NCBI RefSeq assembly: GCF_963678635.1
Contig: NC_087066.1
Span: 5,361,954 to 5,425,953 of the forward strand
Reading direction: 5' to 3'
DNA length: 64,000 nt
Origin: Symsagittifera roscoffensis
Taxonomy: Eukaryota; Xenacoelomorpha; Acoela; Convolutidae
The notes beneath the pieces are model-generated. The model saw nothing but the letters and a program-made list of their open reading frames with translations. It was not told the origin of the DNA and did no database searches. Made by a program: the position numbers and the translations under genes. Positions 20,788 to 32,164 of this stretch are shown here, one piece after another (positions within the stretch are counted from its first letter, which is position 1; every line of letters begins with the position of its first letter).

Positions 20788-22503
20788 ATGGATTGTGATC
20801 AAACTCAACCCTGCTCGAGCAAAAGCGAGTCTTCAACAAACTGCGATGTTTGCACTATGCCTATTGAATGCGTGAAACTGAAATACAAGTGTTCGACTTG
20901 TGAACTGAAGTCGGATTCGTCAGAAGGTGTGAGCTCTTTTTTGTGTGAAATGTGTATCACATCTCATACAAGAAGAAAACACGAAGTTTTGGACTATAAA
21001 CAAATGAAAGTTGTCGTGTGTGAACAACATTTTGTATGCTGCAATTCGTTTTGCAAAGATTGCGATCGGCTTATTTGCAGCATGTGTTTGCCTCAACATG
21101 CTATCGAAAAGCACACCGTTATGTTATTGGAACAGCGAGCAAATGAGATAAAACGAGACATTCACGACGCTATCAGTAAAGTTGATAAAGAATACAAAAC
21201 AACTGTGAAAAATTCAGATGATGCTAGACTGGTTTGGGAACAAATGACAAAACTTCGTTCGGATCTGTCAGGTGAGCATGCTATCAAAGAGCAGGTGCTT
21301 CAAGTTTGTCGCGAAACTCTAGACGAGCTTGACCTAGAAATCAATAAAGCCTCAGAGTCTGCTATGACTGCCGAAACCAAGGCTTCCGAAGTCTTCAAAA
21401 ATGTTGAAGGTATCCGAGATTCAATGGAGTCAAAGCAAAGCATAATGAGAGATTTATTGAGTCTTTCGGATGGATGTTTGGTGAAACAGTTCACTAAAGG
21501 TTGTCTCGACGTTGAAAAGCATCATGAGTTATGCCTGCTTCCCGGTTTTTCAGATGATGCCAGTAGCATGTTTACTACTCCTAAGCAAAATCTGAAGAAG
21601 TTAATTCGAGTAGCTCTTAATCATTTCATAACAGAAGTTTTTGGAACTATTGAGTCATTCCATAGCGAAGTTCCCGATTCCTGCAGCTTATTTGCATCAT
21701 ATAGAAACCAAAAAATATCGTTAGCGGCTTCTGATTCGCATTTATGCATTGCGCACTACATGGACGGTGATAGCGGGATTGAATTTGAGCTTTCTGATAA
21801 ACAAGGCCGCAACACTTCTAAATGGGTTCCAAAAGTTGATAAGCAATGGTTTCGAGTGTTTTCCTGTTTTGGTGGGATTGTGTTTCAAATTGATCAAAAG
21901 GGATTTCGTGCTCTCAAGACTGTGATTGCATTTGTCGGAGTAACAGATCGATGGGAAATAAACGTTCAGAATTTACTGGGTTTCTTTTATCACAAAGGGA
22001 AGTTTCAGCACCATTGCTACACATTGGCGGCTTCAAATGATTGGATATGGAAATTTTCTGACTGCGCATATGGAGAATGCCATCTACGCAAACCATCAAA
22101 TTTTTTTGTTTATTCTACGACGTTGAATTTGCTGTCTTGGGCCTGGTCTTCAGGGTCGAGCACGTTCTGTATTTACTTAAAAGGCAAAAAATTCGAAGGT
22201 GGCGATTTACAGCTGGGCAATTTTGATGCATCGAAAATTCAAATTCTGACGAATATTCGTGTTACTTTTGAGTCGTTACACGACAAAATTGTTGTCATAG
22301 CCTATTCTATAATGGAAAATGAATGTGAATTTGTATATCAGGCATACAACACAGAAGCGCGATATAAGCAAGTTGGACAAACCCACTTCAAATCAGTTGC
22401 CATAAAAGGAGTTGATAGTATCCAGTTCTTCAACTCTGATTGCTATTTCGCCACAAAAGAAGGATTAATACTGCGCCTTGGCAGCTTCTTTAGTGAATTG
22501 TAG
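20788..22503 (+). CDS. B-box zinc-finger protein (TRIM-like, no RING), intronless
   Basis: 571 residues from ATG 20788 (context GCCATGG). It has two B-box-type zinc fingers. The first uses C19, C22, C35, C38, C53, C56, H60 and H65. The second uses C78, H81, C89, C92, C97, C100, H104 and H109 (CEQHF ... FCKDCDRLICSMCLPQH). Residues about 115-235 are helical and charged, a likely coiled coil (RANEIKRDIHDAISKVDKEY). Residues about 300-571 are rich in aromatic beta-type segments (LCIAHYMD, FELSDKQG, WVPKVDKQWFRVFSCFGG) and could form a propeller or sandwich; I do not recognise the fold. No RING is present, so ubiquitin-ligase activity is not supported. The lack of introns between two transposon arrays suggests a retrogene or an expanded lineage-specific family; a related relic lies at 31665. 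Confidence 0.83.
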   Translation: MDCDQTQPCSSKSESSTNCDVCTMPIECVKLKYKCSTCELKSDSSEGVSSFLCEMCITSHTRRKHEVLDYKQMKVVVCEQHFVCCNSFCKDCDRLICSMCLPQHAIEKHTVMLLEQRANEIKRDIHDAISKVDKEYKTTVKNSDDARLVWEQMTKLRSDLSGEHAIKEQVLQVCRETLDELDLEINKASESAMTAETKASEVFKNVEGIRDSMESKQSIMRDLLSLSDGCLVKQFTKGCLDVEKHHELCLLPGFSDDASSMFTTPKQNLKKLIRVALNHFITEVFGTIESFHSEVPDSCSLFASYRNQKISLAASDSHLCIAHYMDGDSGIEFELSDKQGRNTSKWVPKVDKQWFRVFSCFGGIVFQIDQKGFRALKTVIAFVGVTDRWEINVQNLLGFFYHKGKFQHHCYTLAASNDWIWKFSDCAYGECHLRKPSNFFVYSTTLNLLSWAWSSGSSTFCIYLKGKKFEGGDLQLGNFDASKIQILTNIRVTFESLHDKIVVIAYSIMENECEFVYQAYNTEARYKQVGQTHFKSVAIKGVDSIQFFNSDCYFATKEGLILRLGSFFSEL

Positions 22504-22688
22504 TTCCAATGCTGGAGCAGTTAACAAGTATTTTTTATTTGCATACATACCTTTTTTTGACTGTAAAAAATTCTGTAAAAATTTCGAAAACCACCTGCAA
22601 GTTTTGAGTAAATTGCATAACGTTTGAAATCTCCTTAGCTAATTTGCTATTAGTGCTGGCAACTTAGTTTCAAGAGTTATTGTAAAAA
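22504..22688. other. 3' flank of B-box gene
   Basis: AT-rich sequence up to the first Helitron of array 2. No gene or clear polyadenylation hexamer is seen. Confidence 0.4.
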
Positions 22689-24492
22689 TCTATCTATCTA
22701 TCTATCTATTATTTAATTGGCCTTCACGTGACACATGTTTAAGAAGTCCCTATGTTGACGTGTTTAAGAAGTCCCTATTTTTGCATGTTTAAATTTTCAG
22801 CGTATTATTTTTTGCATATTTAACGAAAATTTTTTTGCACATTTAAGCTATACCATAGGTTAAAATGCTTAAGAAATTTCATTTGGCTCATGTTTAAGTC
22901 TGTTGGTCTGTTAATAGGCCAAAAAATTGCAAGATTTGAAAATTTTTTATATACATACGTTCTATATATTCCTATATAGTGGGGTGCTGTTAAGTACATT
23001 TAGGGGCTGCAAATCTGGCGTTCAAGTATGACTGCTCAATCCTTATATTGTTCGAGATATGGCGCTTTTATGAATTTTTAATTTTTTTTTTCAAAAAAAC
23101 CTTGAAAAAAACCCAACCGAACTTGAATTTTGAACCCTATAGTGGGGTGCTATCAGGGTATAATCAGGGGTTGCAAATCTGGCGTCCAAGTATGACTGCT
23201 CAAATCCTTTTATTTTTCGAGATATGGCGTTTTTATGTTTTTTTTAGTTTTTTTTTTTCAAAAAATTTAGATATTAAAAAACTAACCGAACTTCAATTTC
23301 TCAACCCTTTAGTGAGGTGCTGTCAGGGTACATTCAGAGGTTGCAAATCTGGCGTCCAAGTGTGACTGCTCAAATCTTTCTGGTTTTCGAGAAATTGCCT
23401 TTTTTTATGATTTTTTCTTTTTTTTTGAAAAAACTTAGATATAAAAGAAATTAATCGAACTTCAATTTCTCAACCCTATAGTGGGGTGCTGTCAGGGTAG
23501 ATTCAGAAGTTGCAAATCTGAAGTCCAAATATGACTGCTCAAATCTTCTTGGTTTTCGAGGTATGGCGTTTTTTATGATTTTTTCATGTTTTTTTTTTCA
23601 AAAAAATTTAGATATAAAAAATTAGATACAAAAAACTAACCGAGCTTGTTTTTCTCAACCCTATCGTGGGGTGCTCTCAGGGTTTATTCAGGAGTTGCAA
23701 ATCTGGCGTCTAAGTGTGACTGCTCAAATTCTTTTGGTTTTCGAGAAATTGCGTTTTTTGTGATTTTTTCATTTCTTTCTCAAAAATCTTAGATATAAAA
23801 AAAATTAATCGAACATCAATTTCTCAACCCTATAGTGGGGTGCTGTCAGGGTTCATTTAGAAGTTGCAAATCTGGAGTCCAAATATGACTGCTCAATTCC
23901 TTTTGGTTTTCGGGATATGGCGTTTTTTATGATTTTTTCATGTTTTTTTTTTCAAAAATGTTAGATATAAATTTTTTTTAGCGAACATCAATTTCTCAAC
24001 CGTATAGTGGCGTGCTGTCAGGGTACATTCAGGGGTTGCAAATCTGGAGTCTAAGTATAACTGCTCAAATCCTTTTGGTTCTCGAGAAATGGTGTCTTTA
24101 TGATTTTTTTATTTTTTTTTTCAAAAATCTTAGATATAAAAAAAATTAACCGAACTTCAATTTCTCTATTTTATCGTGGGTTGCTGTCAGGGTACATTCA
24201 GGGGTTGAAAATCTGGAGTCTAAGTATAACTGCTCAAATCCTTTTGGTTCTCGAGAAATGGTGTTTTTATGATTTTTTTTAATTTTTTTTTTCAAAAATC
24301 TTAGATATAAAAAGAATTAACCGAACTTAAATTTCTCAACTTTATCGTGGGGTGCTGTCAGGGTACATTCAGGGGTTGCAAATCTGGAGCCCAAGTATGA
24401 CTGCTCATATCCTTTTATTTCTCTAGAATTTTGGTTTGTCTGTTTTCTGAAGACTTGATTTTGTAGCACCGGAGGTGCGATTGACGCGCTAG
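22689..24492 (+). mobile_element. non-autonomous Helitron A (array 2)
   Basis: The 5' end is A|TCTATCTATCTATC, followed by TTTAATTGG and a GTGACACATGTTTAAG box. The 3' end is the hairpin GCACC-GGA-GGTGC (24466-24478), 10 nt, then CTAG and a flanking T. These are the canonical Helitron signals (insertion between A and T, subterminal hairpin, CTRR). The interior is about nine copies of a 165-175-bp minisatellite with core GTGGGGTGCTGTCAGGGTA and GACTGCTCAAATCC. No Rep/helicase ORF is present, so the element depends on proteins supplied elsewhere. Confidence 0.83.
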
Positions 24493-24837
24493 TTATCATG
24501 TAAATGCATCGATTTAGAATTGAATTAGAATTGTAATTTAGTTACGTTCGAGTTTAGTAGTTTAGTAATGCTCATCTTCATATCGGCGAAGGTTTTGTGC
24601 AAATTGATGAAGGTAGCGTCTAAAGAATTGCCCCAGTGGAGTAGAAATTTGCATTGAGTTGAATCAACTGCTGCTATGCTGCTGGCATGCTCAATCAATT
24701 TCATGAAACTTCAAATTTAACTTCTGGGATCAATGTTTGTATTGGAAACTTAATTAAACTGAGTTTTTTGTCGGCTTCATAATTTTCGTCCTAACTTTTG
24801 TCGGCTTCCTTGCCGGATGTATTAAATTTGTAAATAA
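24493..24837. repeat. 345-bp inter-Helitron spacer, copy 1
   Basis: Starts TTATCATGTAAATGCATCG and ends ATTAAATTTGTAAATA. It is non-minisatellite sequence, found four times at exactly 345 bp (also 25568-25912, 26658-26002 offset copy at 26658-27002, and 29737-30081) with only a few base differences. It is probably captured host flank. Confidence 0.9.
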
Positions 24838-25567
24838 TCTATCTATCTATCTATCTATCTTTTAATAGGCGTTTCATGTGGCACATGTTTAAGAAGTCCC
24901 TATTTTGACATGTTTGAGAGAACTCTATCTCAACCTTATAGTGGGGTGCTGTCAGGGTTTATTCAGGAGTTCCAAATCTGGCGTTCAAGTGTGACTGCTC
25001 AGATTCTTTTGGTTTTCGAGAAGTTGCGTTTTTTGTGATTTTTTCATTTTTTTCAAAAATCTTAGATATAAAAAAAAATTTAACGAACATCAATTTCTCA
25101 ACCCTATAGTGGGGTGCTGTCAAGGTAATATCAAGGGTGGCAAATCTGGAGTCACCGTATGACTGCTCAAATCCTTTTGGTTTTCGAGAAATTGCGTTTT
25201 CTATGATTTTTTTTGTTTTTTTGATCAAAAAACAGATATACAAAAATAATTTATCGTGGGTTGCTGTCAGGGTACATTCAGGGGTTGCAAATCTTGAGTC
25301 TAAGTATAACTGCTCAAATCCTTTTAGTTCTCGAGAAATGGTGTCTTTATGATTTTTTTTTTTTTTTCAAAAATCTTAGATATAAAAAGATTTAACCGAA
25401 CTTCAATTTCTCAACTTTATCGTGGGGTGCTGTCAGGGTACAATCAGGGGTTGCAAATCTGGAGTCCAAGTATGACTGCTCAAATCCTTTTATTTCTCTA
25501 GAATTTTGGTTTGTCTGTTTTCTGAAGACTTGATTTTGTAGCACCGGAGGTGCGATTGACGCGCTAG
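24838..25567 (+). mobile_element. non-autonomous Helitron B (730 bp)
   Basis: Same termini as Helitron A: starts at TCTATC after A and ends in hairpin GCACCGGAGGTGC plus CTAG before T. It contains only about four minisatellite units. The antisense 60-residue frame at the 3' end recurs in every copy and is a shadow. Confidence 0.83.
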
Positions 25568-25912
25568 TTATCATTTAAATGCATCGATTTAGAATTGAAT
25601 TAGAATTGTAATTTAGTTACGTTCGAGTTTAGTAGTTTAGTAATGCTCATCTTCATATCGGCGAAGGTTTTGTGCAAATTGATGAAGGTAGCGTCTAAAG
25701 AATTGCCCCAGTGGAGTAGAAATTTGCATTGAGTTGAATCAATTGCTGCTATGCTGCTGGCATGCTCAATCAATTTCATGAAACTTCAAATTTAACTTCT
25801 GGGATCAATGTTTGTATTGGAAACTGAATTAAACTGAGTTTTTTGTCGGCTTCATAAATTTCGTCCTAACTTTTGTCGGCTTCCTTGCCGGATGTATTAA
25901 ATTTGTAAATAA
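25568..25912. repeat. 345-bp inter-Helitron spacer, copy 2
   Basis: Near-identical to the spacer at 24493-24837; contains no gene. Confidence 0.9.
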
Positions 25913-26657
25913 TCTATCTATCTATCTATCTATCTATCTTTTAATAGGCGTTTCATGTGGCACATGTTTAAGAAGTCCCTATTTTGACATGTTTGAGAGA
26001 ACTCTATCTCAACCTTATAGTGGGTGCTGTCAGGGTTTATTCAGGAGTTCCAAATCTGGCGTTCAAGTGTGACTGCTCAAATTCTTTTGGTTTTCGAGAA
26101 GTTGCGTTTTTTGTGATTTTTTCATTTTTTTCAAAAATCTTAGATATAAAAAAAAATTTAACGAACATCAATTTCTCAACCCTATAGTGGGGTGCTGTCA
26201 AGGTAATATCAAGGGTGGCAAATCTGGAGTCACCGTATGACTGCTCAAATCCTTTTGGTTTTCGAGAAATTGCGTTTTCTATGATTTATTTTTGTTTTTT
26301 TTTGATCAAAAAACAGATATAAAAAAATAATTTTATCGTGGGTTGCTGTCAGGGTACATTCAGGGGTTGCAAATCTTGAGTCTAAGTATAACTGCTCAAA
26401 TCCTTTTAGTTCTCGAGAAATGGTGTCTTTATGATTTTTTTTATTTTTTTTTTTTTTCAAAAATCTTAGATATAAAAAGAATTAACCGAACTTCAATTTC
26501 TCAACTTTATCGTGGGGTGCTGTCAGGGTACAATCAGGGGTTGCAAATCTGGAGTCCAAGTATGACTGCTCAAATCCTTTTATTTCTCTAGAATTTTGGT
26601 TTGTCTGTTTTCTGAAGACTTGATTTTGTAGCACCGGAGGTGCGATTGACGCGCTAG
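25913..26657 (+). mobile_element. non-autonomous Helitron C (745 bp)
   Basis: Almost identical to Helitron B in both termini and its four internal units, differing mostly in T-tract lengths and the number of TCTA repeats. Such close similarity implies a recent duplication. Confidence 0.83.
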
Positions 26658-27002
26658 TTATCATTTAAATGCATCGATTTAGAATTGAATTAGAATTGTA
26701 ATTTAGTTACGTTCGAGTTTAGTAGTTTAGTAATGCTCATCTTCATATCGGCGAAGGTTTTGTGCAAATTGATGAAGGTAGCGTCTAAAGAATTGCCCCA
26801 GTGGAGTAGAAATTTGCATTGAGTTGAATCAATTGCTGCTATGCTGCTGGCATGCTCAATCAATTTCATGAAACTTCAAATTTAACTTCTGGGATCAATG
26901 TTTGTATTGGAAACTGAATTAAACTGAGTTTTTTGTCGGCTTCATAAATTTCGTCCTAACTTTTGTCGGCTTCCTTGCCGGATGTATTAAATTTGTAAAT
27001 AA
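26658..27002. repeat. 345-bp inter-Helitron spacer, copy 3
   Basis: Near-identical to the other spacers; contains no gene. Confidence 0.9.
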
Positions 27003-29736
27003 TCTATCTATCTATCTATCTATCTTTTAATAGGCGTTTCATGTGGCACATGTTTAAGAAGTCCCTATTTTGACATGTTTGAGAGAACTCTATCTCAACC
27101 TTATAGTGGGTGCTGTCAGGGTTTATTCAGGAGTTCCAAATCTGGCGTTCAAGTGTGACTGCTCAAATTCTTTTGGTTTTCGAGAAGTTGCGTTTTTTGT
27201 GATTTTTTCATTTTTTTCAAAAATCTTAGATATAAAAAAAAATTCAACGAACATCAATTTCTCAACCCTATAGTGGGGTGCTGTCAAGGTAATATCAAGG
27301 GTGGCAAATCTGGAGTCACCGTATGACTGCTCAAATCCTTTCGGTTTTCGAGAAATTGCGTTTTCTATGATTTATTTTTGTTTTTTTTTTATCAAAAAGC
27401 AGATATAAAAAATTAACTTTATCGTGGGTTGCTGTCAGGGTACATTCAGGGGTTGCAAATCTGGAGTCTAAGTATAACTGCTCAAATCCTTTTAGTTCTC
27501 GAGAAATGGTGTCTTTATGATTTTTTTTTATTTTTTATTTCAAAAATCGTAGATAAAAAAAAATTAAACGAACTTCAATTTCTCAACACTTTACTGGAGT
27601 GCTGTCAAGGTACAATTAGAGGTTGCAAATCTGAAGTCCGAGTTTGACCGCTCAAATCCTTTTGGTTTTCGAGATATGGCGTTTCTTATGATTTTTTCAT
27701 GTTTTTTTTTTCAAAAAAATTTAGATATAAAAAATTAGATAATAAAACTAACCGTGTTAAATTTTCTCAACCCTATAGTGGGGTGCTGTCAGGGTACATT
27801 CAGAAGTTGCAAATCTGGCGTTTAAGTGTGACTGCTCAAATCCTTTTGGTTTTCGAGAAATTGCGTTTTCTATGATTTTGTTTTGTTTTTTTTTAATCAA
27901 AAAACAGATATAAAAAAATAACTTTATCGTGGGTTGCTGTCAGGGTACATTCAGGGGTTGCAAATCTGGAGTCCAAGTATAACTGCTCAAATCCTTTTGG
28001 TTCTCGAGAAATGGTGTTTTTATTATTTTTTTTTCAAAAATCGCAGTTATAAAAAAAATAAACAAACTTCAATTTCTCAACACTGTAGTGGAGTGCTGTC
28101 GAGGTACAATTAGAGGTTGCAAATCTGAAGTCCGAGTATGATTGCTCAAATCCTTTTGGTTTTCGAGATATGGCGTTTTTTATAATTTTTTCATGTTTTT
28201 TTAAAAAAATTTATATATAAAAAAACTTAGATACAAAAAACTATAACTTCAATTTCTCAATTTATAGTGGGATGCTGTCAGGGTATAATCAGAAGTTGCA
28301 AATTTGGCGTTCAATGGTGACTGCTCAAACTCTTTTGGTTTTCGTTTTGCGTTTTTTGTGATTTTTTAGTTTTTTTTCCAAAAAGTTTAGATATTAAAAA
28401 ACTAACCGAACTTGAATTTACTGTCAGGGTACATTCAAAAGTTGCAAATCTGGATTCCAACTATGACTGCTCGAATCCTTTTGGTTTTCGAGATATGACG
28501 TTTTCTATGACTTTTTCTTGTTTTTTTTTCAAAAAAATTTAGATATAAAAAAATTAGATACAAAAAACTAACCGAGGTTGAGTTTCTCAACCCTATAGTG
28601 GGGTGCTGTCAAGGTGTATTCAGGAGTTGTAAATCTGGCGTTCAAGAGTGACTGCTCAAATTTTTTTGGTTTTCGAGAGGTTGCGTTTTTTGTAATTTTT
28701 TCATTTTTTTTCAAAAATCTTAGATATAAAAAAAATTAAACGAACATCAATTTCTGAACCCTATCATGGCGTGCTGTCAGGGTAAATTAAGGTGTTGCAA
28801 ATCTGGAGTCTAAGTATAACTGCTCAAATCCTTTTGGTTCTCGAAAAATGGTGTCTTTAAGATTTTTTTTATTATTTTTTTCAAAAACCTTGATATAAAA
28901 AAAATTAACCGAACTTCAATTTCTCAATTTTATTGTGGGGTGCTGTCAGGGTTTATTCAGGGGTTGCAAATCTGGAGTCTAAGTATAACTGCTCAAATCC
29001 TTTTGGTTCTCGAGAAATGGTGTTTTTATGATTTTTTTTATTATTATTTTTTCGAAAATCGTAGATATAAAAAAATTAAACGAACTTCAATTTCTCAACC
29101 CTATAGTGGGATGCTGTCAAAGTATAATCAGAAGTTGCAAATTTGGCGTTCAAATGTGACTGCTCATTTTCGTTTGGTTTTCGAGAAATTGCGTTTTTTG
29201 TGATTTTTTAGTTTTTTTTTCCGAAAAATTTAGATATTAAAAAACTAACCGAACTTGAATTTCCCCACCCTGTAGTGGGGTGCTGTCAGGGTACATTCAG
29301 AAGTTGCAAAACTGGAGCTTAACTATGACCGCTCAAATCTTTTTGGTTTTCGAGAAATTGCGTTTTCTATGATTTTTTTTTGTTTTTTTGATCAAAAAAC
29401 AGATATAAAAAAATAACTTTATCGTGGGTTGCTGTCAGGGTGCATTCAGGGGTTGCAAATCTTGAGTCTAAGCTTAACTGCTCAAATCCTTTTAGTTCTC
29501 GAGAAATGGTGTCTTTATGATTTTTTTTTTTTTTTTCAAAAATCTTAGATATAAAAAGAATTAACCGAACTTCAATTTCTCAACTTTATCGTGGGGTGCT
29601 GTCAGGGTACAATCAGGGGTTGCAAATCTGGAGTCCAAGTATGACTGCTCAAATCCTTTTATTTCTCTAGAATTTTGGTTTGTCTGTTTTCTGAAGACTT
29701 GATTTTGTAGCACCGGAGGTGCGATTGACGCGCTAG
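27003..29736 (+). mobile_element. non-autonomous Helitron D (2.7 kb, expanded)
   Basis: The first 500 bp match the start of Helitrons B and C, and the last 390 bp match their end, including the hairpin and CTAG. Between them the minisatellite is expanded to about 16 units with more varied sequence. So the size differences among elements come from internal repeat number, not from different ends. Confidence 0.83.
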
Positions 29737-30081
29737 TTATCATTTAAATGCATCGATTTAGAATTGAATTAGAATTGTAATTTAGTTACGTTCGAGTTTA
29801 GTAGTTTAGTAATGCTCATCTTCATATCGGCGAAGGTTTTGTGCAAATTGATGAAGGTAGCGTCTAAAGAATTGCCCCAGTGGAGTAGAAATTTGCATTG
29901 AGTTGAATCAATTGCTGCTATGCTGCTGGCATGCTCAATCAATTTCATGAAACTTCAAATTTAACTTCTGGGATCAATGTTTGTATTGGAAACTGAATTA
30001 AACTGAGTTTTTTGTCGGCTTCATAAATTTCGTCCTAACTTTTGTCGGCTTCCTTGCCGGATGTATTAAATTTGTAAATAA
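29737..30081. repeat. 345-bp inter-Helitron spacer, copy 4
   Basis: Near-identical to the other spacers; the sequence after the last Helitron is different, so this is the final copy. Confidence 0.9.
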
Positions 30082-30987
30082 TCTATCTATCTATCTATCT
30101 TTTAATAGGCGTTTCATGTGGCACATGTTTAAGAAGTCCCTATTTTGACATGTTTGAGACAACTCTATCTTTGCTTGTTTTAACTTTTTCAACGTTTTGT
30201 TTTTGCATGTTTAACGAACGTGTTTTTTCACGTTGAAGCTATATCGTGTCCAAGTATGACTGCTCAAATCTTAATGGTTTTCGAGATAAGGCGTTTTTAT
30301 ATGATTTTTCATTTTGTTTTCAAAAAACTTAGATATAAAAAAAAACTAATCGGACTTGAATTTCTCAACCCTATATTGGGGTCCTGTCAGGGTACACTCA
30401 AGGGTTGCAAATCTAGCGTCGAAGTGTGACTGCTCAAATCTTTAAGGTTTTCGAGATATGGCGTTTTTTTTTTTTAATTTTTCATTTTTTTCAAAAAACT
30501 TTGGTATAAAAAACCTAACCGAGTGTGAACTGCTCAACCCTATAATGGGTAAGTATCAGGGTACACTCAAGGGTTGCAAATCTAGCGTACAAGTGTGACT
30601 GCTCAAATCCTTATGGTTTTTTTCTGATTTTTTTTTTTTCAAAAAACTTAGATATAAAAAAAACTAATCGAACTTGAATTTCTTCACCCTATACTGAAGT
30701 GCTATCAGGGTACAATCAGGGGTTGCAAATCTAGCGACCAAGTGGGACTGCTCAAATCCTTATGGTGCTCGAAATATGGCGTTTTTTATGATTTTATTTT
30801 CAAAAAAACTTAGATATAGAAAAAACTAATCGAACTTGAATTTCTCAACCCTATAGTGGTGTGCTATCAGAGTACATTCAGAGGTTTCATCTCTTCCCTA
30901 CAAATGTGACTGCTCAAATTCTTTCGGTTTCCGAGATGTGGCATTACACATTCGGCGTTGCACTGATAGGTGCGAGTTATGCGCTAG
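30082..30987 (+). mobile_element. non-autonomous Helitron E (906 bp), diverged end
   Basis: The 5' end is as in the other copies, then TTTGACATGTTTGAGACAAC and about five diverged minisatellite units with core GGGTACACTCAAGGGTTGC. The 3' end differs: GCAC-TGATAG-GTGC stem-loop, GAGTTATGCG, then CTAG before T. This belongs to a second 3'-end subtype, also seen at 36788. Confidence 0.75.
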
Positions 30988-31003
30988 TTTTTCTAAAATG
31001 CTT

Positions 31004-31349
31004 GATTTATAATAAATTCAAATGTAAGGTTAGGTTTTCGGTTCAATCGAATTAATCTGATGTGGGAAACACCCCTGCAACTAGACCCAATGTGTTATAA
31101 TTTGCCCAATGAAACTTTTTCGAGAGTTATTTTTATAGAAGCGGTGTCTCCCTAATATTTTGTAAGAAAAATGTTAGATTTATAATAAATTCAAATGTAA
31201 GATAAGGTTTTCGGTTCAATCGAATTAATCTGATGTGGGAAACACCCCTGCAACTAGACCCAATGTGTTATAATTTGCCCAATGAAACTTTTTCGAGAGT
31301 TATTTTTATAGAAGCGGTGTCTCCCTAATATTTTGTAAGAAAAATGTTA
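31004..31349. repeat. tandem duplication of 173 bp
   Basis: GATTTATAATAAATTCAAAT starts at 31004 and again at 31177; the two 173-bp copies are nearly identical (shared GGGAAACACCCCTGCAAC). Noncoding. Confidence 0.92.
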
Positions 31350-31595
31350 GGTCTTTGGGAAGATTTCAATTTATAATAAGTTTTCACCTTTCTCTTTTAT
31401 TTTAGTAGAGAAACAACGAAGGTTTTGGCAAAGTCCATCTTTTGAATGTCCTTTTTCATCACACATCAGTTTCGACAAACGAAAATTGAAGTTCTTGTTT
31501 TTTTTCAACATTTTTGATTTTTTTGTTTTGTTTTTGTATTGTATTGTTTATTTTGTTTATTTTTTGTTTTGTTTTTGTATGGAATCGCAAGTGGT

Positions 31596-31612
31596 GCGAA
31601 GCTCCGCTTCGC
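31596..31612 (+). repeat. perfect hairpin GCGAAGC-TCC-GCTTCGC (dispersed family)
   Basis: A 7-bp perfect stem with a 3-nt loop in a conserved context (AAGTGGTGCGAAGCTCC, then TCTGTAT). Related copies are at 36602, 52784 and 61139. It looks like the end of an unrecognised mobile element. Confidence 0.6.
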
Positions 31613-31664
31613 TTCTGTATATGAATTTAAGCCGTATTTCAGGTGACAATGGATCTCTAATTTT

Positions 31665-31928
31665 ATGATAGATACTCTCGGAGGTTTTTTTGTCAAAATA
31701 TGGCAAGTTTCCCGACTTCTGCGCTACAATTCAGCGCAGAGTAGCCAATTAATATTGCTGGTGGCGCGAGGCTTGTGTTTGTGCATTGCGCAATTCATAG
31801 ATTTTGATGACATAGATATTATTTTTCAGCTCAGTGATCAACTAGGCCAAGATTGTACAGCGTGTTTTCAAGACTTCTTTAAACCTCTCTCATTTACAAA
31901 TATTTGGGTAATTGAAGTTATTCATTAG
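31665..31928 (+). pseudogene. relic of the B-box gene's C-terminal domain
   Basis: An open frame of 87 codons with GLCLCIAQFIDFDDIDIIFQ and LSDQLGQD. This parallels the B-box protein's SHLCIAHYMDGDSGIEFELSDKQG near residues 315-340, so it is a diverged paralogous fragment. No B-box or coiled-coil part is found upstream. The flank at about 32165-32215 also matches the region upstream of the B-box gene, suggesting a decayed second copy of the locus. Confidence 0.55.
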
Positions 31929-32164
31929 TTGGATATTTTTTGTTCATTAGTTGGATCACGCATGCTTTCGCGGTTGATCAAATTGTCACTGCAATTTGTG
32001 CTCACCAAGCCATTAAAGTGTTGATTTACTACAACCCGATAAAATAAAACAAACGGAATTTTTTAACTTTTTTCTCAAATTTGGTAGTATTTGGCCAAAA
32101 AATGAAGAAGAGAAAAATAGTTTGGATTTTCAGCAGGTTGTTTATGGAGCGCGACTAATTAATC

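Noticed and set aside
24317-29743. Recurrent 60-residue antisense ORFs (24317-24499, 25392-25574, 26482-26664, 29561-29743)
   Set aside because: They are the complement of the conserved Helitron 3' end and recur only because that end is repeated; no protein family match.
22980-30900. Regularly spaced repeats that could suggest a CRISPR array
   Set aside because: The units are 160-175 bp, vary in sequence and have no fixed short repeat with unique spacers. They are minisatellite units inside Helitrons in a eukaryotic genome.
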